This document shows positions 53,471-63,189 of a stretch of 64,000 nt of DNA, piece by piece. The stretch is from Vibrio penaeicida (lineage in GTDB: Bacteria > Pseudomonadota > Gammaproteobacteria > Enterobacterales > Vibrionaceae): contig NZ_AP025145.1 of NCBI RefSeq assembly GCF_019977755.1, positions 2,232,001 through 2,296,000 of the forward strand. The letters are read 5' to 3'. The number at the start of each line of letters is the position of its first letter. The stretch's first letter is position 1. The position numbers were made by a program, and so were the translations under genes. The notes beneath the pieces were generated by a model. It was not told the origin of the DNA, did no database searches, and was given only the letters and a program-made list of their open reading frames with translations.

Positions 53471-55090
53471 TTACTGGTCAACCGCACCACTTTCCAGCTC
53501 TCTCTCGTCCGACTCTTGAATAATACGCTCTATCTCCAAGGTTTCCTCTTCATCTGCACCATCCAACAACGCCTCATAAATCAAAGCATTGATTCTGGCT
53601 TTTCGCAGTAAGAAAAAATCGTGTAATGAGTGGGCTATTTCGAGCCTTCGCTGCGGATATTGATTGATTAACTCGCTTAAAAGCTCTCCTGATTGCTTGG
53701 GATAGGCCATCGTAATATTGATAGCGACATCGTTGGCATTAAGCGACGACCCTTCCAACGCCGTACGGAACAACACCCCCGGGTCTGTCGGGTTTTGACC
53801 CAGTGCCGCGATCAGCAATTTAAGCTCTGGGTCGGCAATGTCGGTGTATTTGAAATCCAACATAGGATCTAACTCTGCGGTTCCCGTAGGAATCGGCTGA
53901 ACATTCACTTGATACTGGCTGACAGCTTCGAGCGTATCGGTACGCACAAAAACTTTGCGGTACATTAAGAAACCAAAGACAAATAAGTGAACCACGATGA
54001 GGTAGTAATAAAGCCAAACAATGGAAAACTCATTCATCAGATAGCCTGCAACGATGGGGCCCGTTACCCCGCCAATCCCAACCAGTATTTGCATGGTGCT
54101 TGTTGCAGGCATCGCCTCTTTAGGCTGAATGTGATCAAATACCTGAGTTACCGCGAGTGGGAACAACGCTACTCCAGAGCCGCCCGAAATCCAAAACAGA
54201 ACAGCGAGCATTTCAATCGGCATTGGGATGTAGTTCTCTAGAATGATCAAAGAATTACTGATGACTCCCATGAACATAAGCCCTGAAGCGACGACTCGTT
54301 TGTCGTATCGGTCGGCGAGCCAGCCAGTTGGAAACTGAGTCAACAACCCACCCATTTGGTAAGAGCCCAAAATCAACGATAACCAGATCCCAGAAATACC
54401 CTTTCCATACGCATATAAAGAAATCAAAGACACACTCGCGGCATTAATCAAACCAGCACAAAAACAAGAAAGCGTGCCCGAAGGTGAATAGTTCCACATT
54501 TTTTTAATGGTAAGCGGCGCGCTTTTTTCCGGTAATTCAGGCATGGGTAATCGGCTCATCGACATAATGATGAGGGCAATGCACAGAAACACCGAAATAA
54601 TCCCAAAGACTCGTGGATCCTGAGCGCCTGAAAATGCGATCAAAAAAGGAGCCGTACCGAAACCAATCGCAAAGCAGATTTGATAAGTGCCATATACCTT
54701 GCCACGGTTACTTCTATCACTCAGTACATTCAGCCAGCTCTCTAAGGTAATAAAACTGGTAACATAGCAAACACCTGACACCATTCTTAGCGCCGAAGTA
54801 ACATAAATATCATTGGAATAACTATGCACGACTGAAACAATCGCCAGCATGGCTGCCATAGAGGCAAAGGCTCGGATATGCCCAACTCGCAGAACGACCT
54901 TTGAGCCAAATAAGCCCGCGCAAATTGCTCCTGCAGCGAACATACTCATCGCTAAACCGATTTCAGAAGAATCAAATCCACCGTCTTTTAGGCGAATCGG
55001 CAACATGACATAAAAAAGGTTATGGCTGATCGCAAACGCAAAAATAGCGAACAGAATCGGTCTTATACGAATGAATATACTGTTTCTCAT
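53471..55090 (-). CDS. MFS transporter with long cytoplasmic C-terminal domain
   Basis: 539 residues from ATG 55090 (a TTG eight codons earlier is possible; neither site is strong). The first 390 residues form 12 TM segments with an MFS motif (TQFPTGWLADRYDKRVV). The last 150 residues are soluble and acidic/helical (LDPMLDFKYTDIADPELKLL, LLDGADEEETLEIERIIQ), well beyond the usual 400-residue MFS length. The extension has no recognised domain and may regulate transport or recruit a partner. Confidence 0.82.
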   Translation of the reverse strand: MRNSIFIRIRPILFAIFAFAISHNLFYVMLPIRLKDGGFDSSEIGLAMSMFAAGAICAGLFGSKVVLRVGHIRAFASMAAMLAIVSVVHSYSNDIYVTSALRMVSGVCYVTSFITLESWLNVLSDRSNRGKVYGTYQICFAIGFGTAPFLIAFSGAQDPRVFGIISVFLCIALIIMSMSRLPMPELPEKSAPLTIKKMWNYSPSGTLSCFCAGLINAASVSLISLYAYGKGISGIWLSLILGSYQMGGLLTQFPTGWLADRYDKRVVASGLMFMGVISNSLIILENYIPMPIEMLAVLFWISGGSGVALFPLAVTQVFDHIQPKEAMPATSTMQILVGIGGVTGPIVAGYLMNEFSIVWLYYYLIVVHLFVFGFLMYRKVFVRTDTLEAVSQYQVNVQPIPTGTAELDPMLDFKYTDIADPELKLLIAALGQNPTDPGVLFRTALEGSSLNANDVAINITMAYPKQSGELLSELINQYPQRRLEIAHSLHDFFLLRKARINALIYEALLDGADEEETLEIERIIQESDERELESGAVDQ

Positions 55091-55334
55091 AGGCACTTTG
55101 GACTTTTTAGGCAATCAATCGACGGCAAGGGTTGCTGATTAAAATATCAACTACAACATAGCACAGGTTAAAATTTATCCAGATATTTAGGAAGAAAAAG
55201 TATCGAACAATCAGAAGAAGTTGTGGGTGTTCTCAAGTTCGAGAGCTGAATTTGCAAGGTAAAAATTGAAGATCGCATTCGACCGTAAATAACGTTAAGG
55301 TGAGCCAAACTTAAAACCAATATGGAATATCAAG

Positions 55335-55991
55335 ATGCTTAGCTACGTTGAAGTTGAACCAACAACAAAAGCCACTGCCAGTGTGATTTGGCTGCACGGT
55401 CTTGGCTCAAATGGACACGACTTTGAAGCCATCCTCCCTGAATTAAAACTGCCAGCCGATGCCCCGGTTAGGTTTATTTTTCCACACTCGCCTTCCATTC
55501 CTGTTACCGTCAATGGTGGAATGGTGATGCCAGCGTGGTACGACATCATTGAAATGGGTGCGGGAAGGAAGTTGAATTCTCAACAGCTCATCGATTCTGC
55601 CCATCAAGTCGTTGAATTAATTAAGCAAGAACAAGAACGTGGCATCGCTTCAAACCGCATTATACTTGCCGGCTTTTCTCAAGGTGGCGCGGTGGCATAC
55701 CATGCAGCACTAAGCTTTGACCAACCACTAGCGGGCCTGTTAGCACTATCCACTTATTTCCCGACATCCGACTCCATTGAATACTCAGAAGCCAGCAAAT
55801 CTTTACCTGTAGAGATCATGCATGGCACCTTCGACCCTGTTGTATTTCCAGCGATGGGCGAAGAGGCGAAAACCGATTTAGAAGACGCAGGGTACAAGCC
55901 AAATTGGCGTACTTACCCAATGGAACATCAAGTTTGTATGCCCCAAATTAAAGACATCTCAGAGTGGTTGCACCGCATACTCGAACTTTAA
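55335..55991 (+). CDS. Carboxylesterase/phospholipase (alpha/beta hydrolase, EstB type)
   Basis: 218 residues. WLHGLGSNGHDFEAIL (oxyanion region), nucleophile elbow AGFSQGGAVAYH, Asp in MHGTFDPVVF and His in PMEHQVC form the Ser-Asp-His triad of the acyl-protein thioesterase/carboxylesterase family. Cytoplasmic; hydrolyses short-chain acyl esters. Single gene. Confidence 0.92.
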   Translation: MLSYVEVEPTTKATASVIWLHGLGSNGHDFEAILPELKLPADAPVRFIFPHSPSIPVTVNGGMVMPAWYDIIEMGAGRKLNSQQLIDSAHQVVELIKQEQERGIASNRIILAGFSQGGAVAYHAALSFDQPLAGLLALSTYFPTSDSIEYSEASKSLPVEIMHGTFDPVVFPAMGEEAKTDLEDAGYKPNWRTYPMEHQVCMPQIKDISEWLHRILEL

Positions 55992-56233
55992 AATCGGCTC
56001 TTTAGCCTCTTTATTCTACGTGTGGGGAATCCGCTCTCCGCACGACTTACCTAACGGAATGTCGCCGCTCCGCTACACCGTTACCACCAAAGAATGCCAA
56101 CCCCACCATAGAATTAATAAATTACTTAGCCTTTAATAATTTCTTCATTGAACCTCAATATTTCGCTCCTTAAGTTAGATCAAGTTATCCATCGATAACA
56201 TATTGATAAATAAGTAACTAAAAGGAATTGGCT

Positions 56234-57307
56234 ATGTATAGAAAAATTGCTTTTTTGGCTTGTATAGTATGCTCTGGCTACACGTTTGCTCAAACTGATT
56301 CAGCGACGCATTACGCAGTGCAATATGAAGGAAGAAGTGTAAAGGACTACGCAACGGGTACAGTTCAAATTAACTTCCCGGGCAGTGCGCTGAAAACGAA
56401 ATTCACGGGCACTCAGCTCGCAATCAATTTAAAAGGCAAAGGCGATCATTTTGATGTACTGGTCGATGGTGTCTTATCGCACAAACTTGTTACGAATATT
56501 GGCAACGAAACCCAAAAATTTGAGCTGTTCAAAAGTGTAGAGAAAAGCACGGTTGTCATCGAAGTGGTTAAACGAACAGAAAACTACGATGCCATGATTG
56601 AAATCGTATCGCTCGATCACGATGGCTTCCTAGAAGGAGTGTGGGAAAACCAACCGCATGTCCTGTTTATCGGGGATTCAATCAGTGCTGGGTTTGCCAG
56701 CGAATCAAACAAACGTGACTGTACATGGGACGAAGTGTATAACACATCCAACGCCCGTCTAGCCTTCCCACATCAAACAGGCGATCAACTGGATGCCAGT
56801 ATCACTCAAGTTTCGCTTTCTGGTTTAGGGTTAATTCGAAACTGGGACGGTAACCAATCTTTTCATGATGTAACCTATTACGCTGATAAATCCGGCGCTG
56901 TGTTTGGTAACGTGCAGCAATTTGAAGATAAACACCCAGACTTAATTGTTATCGAAGTTGGCACCAATGATTTCAGCACCGATCCAAAGCCTCATGAACC
57001 ATGGGCGAACATTGATGAAGTGAAAACAGCTTGGGTCGAGCGCATGGTGGAATTCACTGAGGAACTAAAATATCGCTACGACGATACCAATATTGTTTAC
57101 ATGCCTCGTCCAGCCTACCCATACGACTACATCATTCCAGCAACAAACGAAGCGATTAGCGTATTAAACAGCAAAGGGGTAACTGGTCTGTATAGCCATA
57201 CCTTTGTGTCGCCATTAGAAGGCTGCATTTGGCACCCAACAGAAGCCGAACACAAAGACATCGCGACGAAGCTCACCACCTTCATCAAGCAAAATGGTCT
57301 GCTTTAA
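56234..57307 (+). CDS. Secreted SGNH esterase, CE2 acetylxylan-esterase type
   Basis: 357 residues from ATG 56234 (AAGGAA eight bases upstream). Signal peptide (MYRKIAFLACIVCSGYTFAQ), an N-terminal jelly-roll domain to about 130, then a SGNH domain with the Ser of VLFIGDSISAGFAS, the GTNDFS Asn and the catalytic HPTEAEH His. This two-domain layout is that of carbohydrate esterase family 2, which removes acetyl groups from polysaccharides. Secreted to the periplasm or beyond. Confidence 0.88.
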   Translation: MYRKIAFLACIVCSGYTFAQTDSATHYAVQYEGRSVKDYATGTVQINFPGSALKTKFTGTQLAINLKGKGDHFDVLVDGVLSHKLVTNIGNETQKFELFKSVEKSTVVIEVVKRTENYDAMIEIVSLDHDGFLEGVWENQPHVLFIGDSISAGFASESNKRDCTWDEVYNTSNARLAFPHQTGDQLDASITQVSLSGLGLIRNWDGNQSFHDVTYYADKSGAVFGNVQQFEDKHPDLIVIEVGTNDFSTDPKPHEPWANIDEVKTAWVERMVEFTEELKYRYDDTNIVYMPRPAYPYDYIIPATNEAISVLNSKGVTGLYSHTFVSPLEGCIWHPTEAEHKDIATKLTTFIKQNGLL

Positions 57308-57352
57308 TGAACTTTCGAAACTAGAATGTTGATAGAAAAATAGCTAAACATC

Positions 57353-57377
57353 AAATGGGGCAACTAGCCCCATTTTT
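57353..57377 (+). terminator. Terminator of the CE2 esterase gene
   Basis: AAATGGGGC, loop AACTA, GCCCCATTT then TT: a 9-bp perfect stem shared with the convergent hydrolase gene. Confidence 0.85.
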
Positions 57378-57402
57378 ATGCCCACCTTTTAGGCGTATTA
57401 TC

Positions 57403-58542
57403 CTAGTCGTCTTTACGGACAATAGAAACGTTGGGGTGTTCAGACAGTATCAGTTCTTTATCTTTTAAATAGTGAGAGAAGAAGCCACTCATGCTTGTTT
57501 GAACGATGTCGTGTATATCGTTCGCCCCTATCCCTGAAGGTAACCCGACGCTCCATCGGCTTTGATCGGTAAAGTCACGATGACTCGTGCCTGCGACGGA
57601 CACCAAATAGGTATCGGATTGGTTTGCTTCATAGCCTTCGCTTAAATTGTGATCGGCTGCTTGCAGGAGCATCAAGGGTTTATTCATTGGAGATTCGGCG
57701 ACGCCTCCCAGAATAATGCCGTCCATATTGGCCGCTGCGACACATGCGGTAATCGCTTTGCAGCTGTTCATCGCTGCACTGCCACCTAAGCTGTAGCCCA
57801 AAGCCCCTATTTTTGAGGTATCCAGTTGATATTGAAAACGCCATTGGTTCCATAAAAGCCATTGGTACGTGGTGAAAACATCCTGAGTAATTTGCGGCGC
57901 GACAACACCATTAAAATACGCTTTACCTTTATCTGTATTCACGTCGTGCGATCCTTCAGGTATATACCCTTTCACCGTGCTGCCATCATTAAAAACCGAT
58001 ATGCCAGAGGCAAACGTATGGTTGATTGCTACAACGGCAAACCCTTGACTCGCGAGATCTTCAAGTAACTCGACATTGTCCTTCTCAAGTAGCATTGATC
58101 CATGAGAGTAAAAAAGTATTGGCCAACCTTGGTCTATTTCAGCAAGATCGGCATTTTTGACCGACCACGACAGCATCTTATTTAAATCATGTTGTTGTGG
58201 ATGAACGGGTGCATTGGGAGGGCGAAAACTAGATAAGTACTCGACTTGGTATCCACCATCATCAAAGTATTTTTCATACTGCTCGGATTCTGTATCACTT
58301 GGGTAATACACTTTAATATGGAGCTTACGCATCTCACCTGAAATCGGGTTTAGTGTATCTTCACGGTAATCGATTAAATCGAATTCTTGAGTCCCCACTC
58401 GATAAATACCGCTCGGTGAAGGGTAAACATGGTCGACTACCCGTTTGATATCTTCGACAGGTGATACCGTCTCATCATCACATCCTGTAAGCAGCGGCAG
58501 TGCAATAAAGAAAGGTAAGAAAATTGCAGTGTTAACGTTCAT
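57403..58542 (-). CDS. Lipoprotein alpha/beta hydrolase (PAF-acetylhydrolase-like)
   Basis: 379 residues from ATG 58542 (AGGAG eight bases upstream; the frame to 58584 is rejected). Signal peptide with lipobox LLTGC (Cys20-21 region). The core has ILFYSHGSMLLEK (oxyanion region), nucleophile elbow GALGYSLGGSAAMNS, an Asp before DHNLSEG and a His in AGTSHRDFTD. Resembles platelet-activating-factor acetylhydrolase-type esterases anchored in the envelope. It is the second gene after a membrane-bound AraC regulator. Confidence 0.83.
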   Translation of the reverse strand: MNVNTAIFLPFFIALPLLTGCDDETVSPVEDIKRVVDHVYPSPSGIYRVGTQEFDLIDYREDTLNPISGEMRKLHIKVYYPSDTESEQYEKYFDDGGYQVEYLSSFRPPNAPVHPQQHDLNKMLSWSVKNADLAEIDQGWPILFYSHGSMLLEKDNVELLEDLASQGFAVVAINHTFASGISVFNDGSTVKGYIPEGSHDVNTDKGKAYFNGVVAPQITQDVFTTYQWLLWNQWRFQYQLDTSKIGALGYSLGGSAAMNSCKAITACVAAANMDGIILGGVAESPMNKPLMLLQAADHNLSEGYEANQSDTYLVSVAGTSHRDFTDQSRWSVGLPSGIGANDIHDIVQTSMSGFFSHYLKDKELILSEHPNVSIVRKDD

Positions 58543-58594
58543 AAAGGCTCTCCTTGATTGAGAGCCTAATAGTGAGGGAGGCACAATATTCCGT

Positions 58595-58617
58595 CGTCCG
58601 ATTGCCTTATTTGGACG
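58595..58617. promoter_or_regulatory. Inverted repeat CGTCC/GGACG in the AraC-hydrolase gap
   Basis: CGTCC (58595-58599) and GGACG (58613-58617) flank a 13-base AT-rich centre; together with the adjacent TCCG/CGGA bases the arms extend to about 10 with one gap. It lies between the membrane AraC gene and its putative target, where an operator or processing hairpin would be expected. Confidence 0.4.
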
Positions 58618-58627
58618 TCCGGATTAG

Positions 58628-59668
58628 TTAATTAAGACGTTCAAGTGCTGATTTATACTGGGTTGGTGTGCATTCTTTGTATTTCTTAAATGCTGAGTTG
58701 AATGTTGACTTAGAACTGAACCCAGATTCAAATGCCAAATCTAAAACTGATTTATGGGGCTTTTGCTTAATCAATTCACACACATGAATCACCCTTTTTT
58801 GATTCACTAGGTCATAAAACTTGATACCTAATTGCTGGTTCAGAACTTGAGTCAACAAATAGGGTTTTACGCCAAGTTCTTTTGCTAACGACTGCAAATT
58901 CAAATCTGATTTTAAGTAAAGTTGTTTACTATCCATCAATAGGGAAACCTGTCTACCTAGCTCAACATCCAATTCACTCTCGTTGCATTCTTCCGTTGGA
59001 GCTTGCACTAGTGGCTCGAAATTCAACAGCTCTGGTTTAACCAAAAACAGGTACGTCACCAAAAAGACGAATAGGCTAACAAACAACTGAGGAAGAGGCA
59101 GCGCTGTGTTAAATGCAACTTGTAATGGAATGGTTGAAATCGCGACAATCAACCCTGCACATACGCCCCACATCAACCAAAGGTTTTCCCGGCTGAGATT
59201 CGCTTGAACGGTCTTTTGCTCTACTTGATAACGCCAAACCATTCGTATAGCAGCGACATTGTAAATAAGATAAACAAGCAATATTAAATACGTGGCAATC
59301 CAATGCCTTGTAGTAATCACAACAGAATCTGGGGATAAAGAAAAATCGTAGATAAGTGCACTGATCGCTAACCAAGGAATAAAGTGCACTGCAGCACGTC
59401 GTGTAATCTTTTCTTGGGTTAAACAAGCTCGAATGAATAAGAAGAACAGCACCGGATACAATAAAGCCCAACTAGCGTTAAGTCTGCTGTTCAACCATTG
59501 TTCATGTTCCGCAATTAACAAGATAAGATCCGCTGAAAATACGGCATGAACCAATGTTAATGACCAGAAAAGCGGCTGGGTTCGAGACCTCGAAAACAAA
59601 AACACCAGTAAGATTAAGCTCTGAATAAACCCTGCGAGCAACACGGCTGTGACCATATACAACTCCAT
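58628..59668 (-). CDS. Membrane-anchored AraC-family regulator
   Basis: 346 residues. The N-terminal 220 residues form about seven TM segments (VTAVLLAGFIQSLILLVFLF and others); the C-terminal 100 residues are an AraC HTH domain (LQSLAKELGVKPYLLTQVLN, SVLDLAFESGFSSKSTFNSA, CTPTQYKSALE). This 7TM-AraC layout senses a signal at the inner membrane. The next gene on the same strand is an envelope lipoprotein hydrolase, its probable target. Confidence 0.85.
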   Translation of the reverse strand: MELYMVTAVLLAGFIQSLILLVFLFSRSRTQPLFWSLTLVHAVFSADLILLIAEHEQWLNSRLNASWALLYPVLFFLFIRACLTQEKITRRAAVHFIPWLAISALIYDFSLSPDSVVITTRHWIATYLILLVYLIYNVAAIRMVWRYQVEQKTVQANLSRENLWLMWGVCAGLIVAISTIPLQVAFNTALPLPQLFVSLFVFLVTYLFLVKPELLNFEPLVQAPTEECNESELDVELGRQVSLLMDSKQLYLKSDLNLQSLAKELGVKPYLLTQVLNQQLGIKFYDLVNQKRVIHVCELIKQKPHKSVLDLAFESGFSSKSTFNSAFKKYKECTPTQYKSALERLN

Positions 59669-59707
59669 TTGTAAAAGGCAGCGAAGAACTGATTTTAGTC
59701 TAAGCTA

Positions 59708-60142
59708 TTAACTCGAGTGACCAAGCCAGTTTTCCCCTTTGTGTTCTTCGCCGTACTGGTCTTGAGGATTACGAAGAGCGCAATTTTCTAAAGACAAACA
59801 ACCGCAGCCAATGCACCCACCCAAGTCATTCTGAAGCGCCTGCAAGCGGCGGATTCTGTCTTCTAACATCGTGTGCCAACGGCTGGCTAGTGTATCCCAT
59901 TCTTTTTTGTTTGGTGCTTGGTGTTTGGGCAAGTGTGACAAAGCTTGGGCGATTTCTTCTAGCGACAGCCCCACTTGCTGGGCTGCTTTGATAACAGCAA
60001 TTCTGCGTAGCACACTGCGATGAAAGCGCCTCTGATTTCCAGCGTTCCTCCAACTGGATATCAACCCTTTTTGCTCATAGAAGTGAATAGCCGAGACTTT
60101 CACCCCAGCCCGTTTCGCTACTTCGCCAATGCCTATGTCCAT
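59708..60142 (-). CDS. soxR: Redox-sensitive MerR-family regulator
   Basis: 144 residues. MerR HTH (IGEVAKRAGVKVSAIHFYEQ, KGLISSWRNAGNQRRF) and the SoxR [2Fe-2S] cluster signature CIGCGCLSLENC near residue 110. Oxidation by superoxide or redox-cycling compounds activates transcription from SoxR boxes. Divergent from an MFS pump whose promoter carries such a box, the typical non-enteric SoxR arrangement (no soxS seen). GTAGG lies before the ATG. Confidence 0.95.
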   Translation of the reverse strand: MDIGIGEVAKRAGVKVSAIHFYEQKGLISSWRNAGNQRRFHRSVLRRIAVIKAAQQVGLSLEEIAQALSHLPKHQAPNKKEWDTLASRWHTMLEDRIRRLQALQNDLGGCIGCGCLSLENCALRNPQDQYGEEHKGENWLGHSS

Positions 60143-60173
60143 ATGCCACCTACCAAAAAGATCAAAAAAGACC

Positions 60174-60204
60174 TTTACCTCAACTTAACTTGAGGTTTTA
60201 GAGT
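60174..60204 (+). promoter_or_regulatory. SoxR box in a 19-bp-spacer promoter
   Basis: CCTCAACTTAACTTGAGG (60178-60195) matches the E. coli SoxR box CCTCAAGTTAACTTGAGG at 17 of 18 positions. It lies between a -35-like TTTACC (60174-60179) and a -10-like TAGAGT (60199-60204) separated by 19 bases, the over-long spacer used by MerR-type activators. The promoter faces the MFS gene. Confidence 0.88.
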
Positions 60205-60240
60205 AGCACGCAGACCTAAAGAATTCACGGAGGAAAAAGA

Positions 60241-61443
60241 ATGAAAAACAAAACCTTTCCCTACTTAGTTGGCCGCTTTTTTGATGGTATTTCATCTGGG
60301 CTTTTTATGATGGCATTACCATGGGTCATTTTATCTCAGCCCAATATGGGTACGTTCGTTGCCATGGTCGCACTCTTATGTACTGCCGTCTCTTTTGTCG
60401 CGACACCTTTCTTTTCTACTTTGATTGATCGCCATTCTCGAAAAAAATTATTGGTGATCAATCAAGTTATACAAGCCCTTACCGCCGCAATTGTGGTTGT
60501 CGCGTATTCACTCGATGCAGGATCGCATTGGTTGCTCGCCGGGGCTCAGTTGGTTATATGGGTTTCTAGCAACTTAGCGTGGTCAACCAACAATGCCTTC
60601 ACTCAAGAAAACTACGATTCGCATGAATATGCGTCTATTTCTGGCTACCAAGAAGTGGTCATGCAGGGCACAACTTTGGGTGCAGGTGCGCTGGGTGTGG
60701 TTCTGTTAGAAATGTGGAGTATGTGGGAATTCGCTTTGTTTGCTGCAATCTCGTCTGGGATTGCCTCTATCGCTTACCTGCTTACCCCGTATCGCAGAAA
60801 GCTAAGAAAAACCCAAGCAGTACCTTTCTTTGCCCAGTTAAAAGAGAGCAAAAGCATATTTGCCAAAGCACCGCGTTTCTATGCCTTCATTCTGTTGTCT
60901 TGCTTGTCTTACCCAATACTGACGTTTTTGGGAAAACTTGTCCCTATTTGGTTTTCTGAGGCGGGTATTTCTGGAGAGTGGCTTGCTGGTTACAACATCA
61001 GCTTTGGTTTAGGCTCGTTAATTACAGGTTTGTTGGTCAGTAAAATTTTGGCGAAACCGTCCCACCAAAATATTATGAAGTATTCCATGTTTGTGGTTGC
61101 CTTTATGTTAGTCGGAATGTCTATCTATCAACACCCAGCCTATTTGATGGCATTTACATTAGGCTTTGGGTTCTTTAATGCGCTTAACCGAATTGCGAGA
61201 ACCAACTGGATGCACCATAGCGTAAAGGTGTCTGAACGTGGTCGGGTAGACGGTGGGTTAGCGCTGTTTTCAACACTGGCTCAATCACTGAGTTACGTAT
61301 TAATCGCGTACCTTAGTCACCATGAGATAACTCGTTATGGATTTGTCATTGCTGCAGTCATTGTTATCGCTGCCGCCATACTCATGACATTGTTAAACAA
61401 AAGCAGCAACATTAACTTAGAACCGGCAAGTCAGGTGAATTGA
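60241..61443 (+). CDS. SoxR-controlled MFS efflux pump
   Basis: 400 residues with 12 TM segments; MFS motif between TM2 and TM3 is SFVATPFFSTLIDRHSRKKL. Drug or redox-cycler efflux is the likely role given its SoxR box and divergent soxR. GAGGAA precedes the ATG by five bases. Confidence 0.88.
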   Translation: MKNKTFPYLVGRFFDGISSGLFMMALPWVILSQPNMGTFVAMVALLCTAVSFVATPFFSTLIDRHSRKKLLVINQVIQALTAAIVVVAYSLDAGSHWLLAGAQLVIWVSSNLAWSTNNAFTQENYDSHEYASISGYQEVVMQGTTLGAGALGVVLLEMWSMWEFALFAAISSGIASIAYLLTPYRRKLRKTQAVPFFAQLKESKSIFAKAPRFYAFILLSCLSYPILTFLGKLVPIWFSEAGISGEWLAGYNISFGLGSLITGLLVSKILAKPSHQNIMKYSMFVVAFMLVGMSIYQHPAYLMAFTLGFGFFNALNRIARTNWMHHSVKVSERGRVDGGLALFSTLAQSLSYVLIAYLSHHEITRYGFVIAAVIVIAAAILMTLLNKSSNINLEPASQVN

Positions 61444-61459
61444 TATTACAGTATACCCA

Positions 61460-62101
61460 TCACTCAAGCTCCATTAGATCAGAATCCGGCTTTGCGTAGC
61501 TCAATCGCGCAAGTCGGGTTCCAATGTGATAGCTGTCTAGCCCCGAAACTGCAACCAGCTCTAGCGAATCTACATCAATTGAACCGTCTGTGTTTAACGC
61601 GTCATCTTGAACTCTTATCTCTTGGATCTCACCAATGATCAATTCAGTGTTGTTCACGCTCAACGTCGTGTGTTCTCTTAACGATAAGCCAATTTGGATA
61701 GGGCTTTCTTTTACATAGGGGGCGCGTATTTCACTTCCTAGAATAGGAGTAAGCCCAACCTTCTCGAACTCGGATTCTTCTTTTTTGTAACGAGCAGACG
61801 TTTGGTGGGCTGATTTGAAAATCGATTGGCATACGGAATTGATAGTGTATTGCTGGCTAACCAGAATATTCTCTAGCGTATGCCTTTCGACACTATGAGG
61901 GCGGATAATAAAACCCATTAAAGGTGGATTGGCTCCAAGGTGAAAAACGGAGCTCACGATAGACAGATTGTGTTGACCTTTGTCGTCTGTCGTACCTATC
62001 AAGTTAGCGCTCTTATACCCCGATAAAGAGTTAACAAACCGAGCTCGATATCTGTCTTCCATCTCTCTGATGTTCTTTTGCGTGTAACAGCTTTTGTTCA
62101 T
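61460..62101 (-). CDS. Flavin reductase-like split-barrel protein
   Basis: 213 residues with the FMN-binding split-barrel pattern of the flavin reductase/HpaC-like family (SGYKSANLIGTTDDKGQHNL, FHLGANPPLMGFIIRPHSVE, RHTLENILVSQQYTIN, HQTSARY). Likely reduces FMN with NAD(P)H or binds flavin as a small reductase. AGGA lies six bases before the ATG. Convergent with the SoxR-controlled pump. Confidence 0.82.
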   Translation of the reverse strand: MNKSCYTQKNIREMEDRYRARFVNSLSGYKSANLIGTTDDKGQHNLSIVSSVFHLGANPPLMGFIIRPHSVERHTLENILVSQQYTINSVCQSIFKSAHQTSARYKKEESEFEKVGLTPILGSEIRAPYVKESPIQIGLSLREHTTLSVNNTELIIGEIQEIRVQDDALNTDGSIDVDSLELVAVSGLDSYHIGTRLARLSYAKPDSDLMELE

Positions 62102-62218
62102 TTCATGTCCTGTAAAAAGCAGTGCCTGCGGGCCTAGTATCTTGGGTTACTTTTGCTCGGCAAGCACTGCATAACACTTGTTTTTTAATTTTTGGGTATT
62201 GGTTATTTATGGACTTAA

Positions 62219-62710
62219 TTACTTAGGCAAAATCACAGAATCAATCACATGAATAACGCCGTTACTCGCTTTGACGTCTGCCAGTACAACGTTCGCGTTA
62301 TCAATCATGACTTTGTCTCCCATTGTCTTGATCGATACATCTTGTCCTTGCACGGTTGACGCGCCTGATAGCTTAACCACATCTGACGCCATCACTTTTC
62401 CTGGAACAACGTGGTAGGTGAGAACAGCAACTAGCTTGTCTTTATTTTCTGGTTTTAGAAGCATGTCGACGGTGCCTTCAGGCAATTTTGCAAACGCCGC
62501 ATCGGTCGGAGCAAATACAGTGAACGGACCATTCCCCTTCAATGTATCCACCAATCCACCCGCTTTTACAGCGGCTACAAGCGTGTTGAATGACCCGTTA
62601 CTTACAGCAACATCAACGATATCTTTCTTCTCGCCATGATGACCCGCGTTGGTCATGAATGAAAAAGAAGTAAGAGCTACAGCGGCAACAAGCAGAATTT
62701 TTTTGAACAT
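62219..62710 (-). CDS. Secreted fasciclin-domain protein
   Basis: 163 residues. Signal peptide ([18 protein letters not shown]), then one FAS1 domain with the conserved [27 protein letters not shown] and [18 protein letters not shown]1 proteins mediate adhesion or protein binding outside the cell. GAGGA precedes the ATG. Single gene. Confidence 0.92.
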   Translation of the reverse strand: MFKKILLVAAVALTSFSFMTNAGHHGEKKDIVDVAVSNGSFNTLVAAVKAGGLVDTLKGNGPFTVFAPTDAAFAKLPEGTVDMLLKPENKDKLVAVLTYHVVPGKVMASDVVKLSGASTVQGQDVSIKTMGDKVMIDNANVVLADVKASNGVIHVIDSVILPK

Positions 62711-62883
62711 AGTTTTGTCCTCAGTTTTTGATCAACGGTTCCAGCAAATAGCTGGTTGCAGTAACTACGGCTGGATTTTCAAATGGGATCACAAGAAATT
62801 TTGCGAATATTTGAGAGTGAACCGAAGATAAATTTGTTGCGTACTTAAGCTGTATTGGAGAGTTCTATGGAAGGTGAGTTTCT

Positions 62884-63189
62884 ATGAAAATGACGTTAAA
62901 CAAAGCCAAAAAATATTTTCATATCGATAAATTGGTGATCCACTCTTTGGACATGTCACTCTATCAAGTCTCTGTTGTGATTGACGGCGAAGAGTGGTTT
63001 CTCACCGAGCAAGATGGGCAGTTAGTAAGAGCTTGGTCGTTCATAGAGATTCAAAAGCGTTGCCGAAATATTAACGCCATTGAACGAGTAATGCGCCAAG
63101 AAAGCGCTTACGACGAAATGGTTGGAGGACCAGATAAACCCATCAGTAATGCATTGGAAGTGCCGTTAGGCGACAACAAGCTTTACTAA
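62884..63189 (+). CDS. DUF6482-family small protein
   Basis: 101 residues, soluble, with ISLDMSLYQVSVVIDGEEWF and AWSFIEIQKRCRNINAIERV patterns typical of the short DUF6482 proteins common in gamma-proteobacteria; no function is known. AAGGTGAG lies before the ATG. Single gene. Confidence 0.75.
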   Translation: MKMTLNKAKKYFHIDKLVIHSLDMSLYQVSVVIDGEEWFLTEQDGQLVRAWSFIEIQKRCRNINAIERVMRQESAYDEMVGGPDKPISNALEVPLGDNKLY

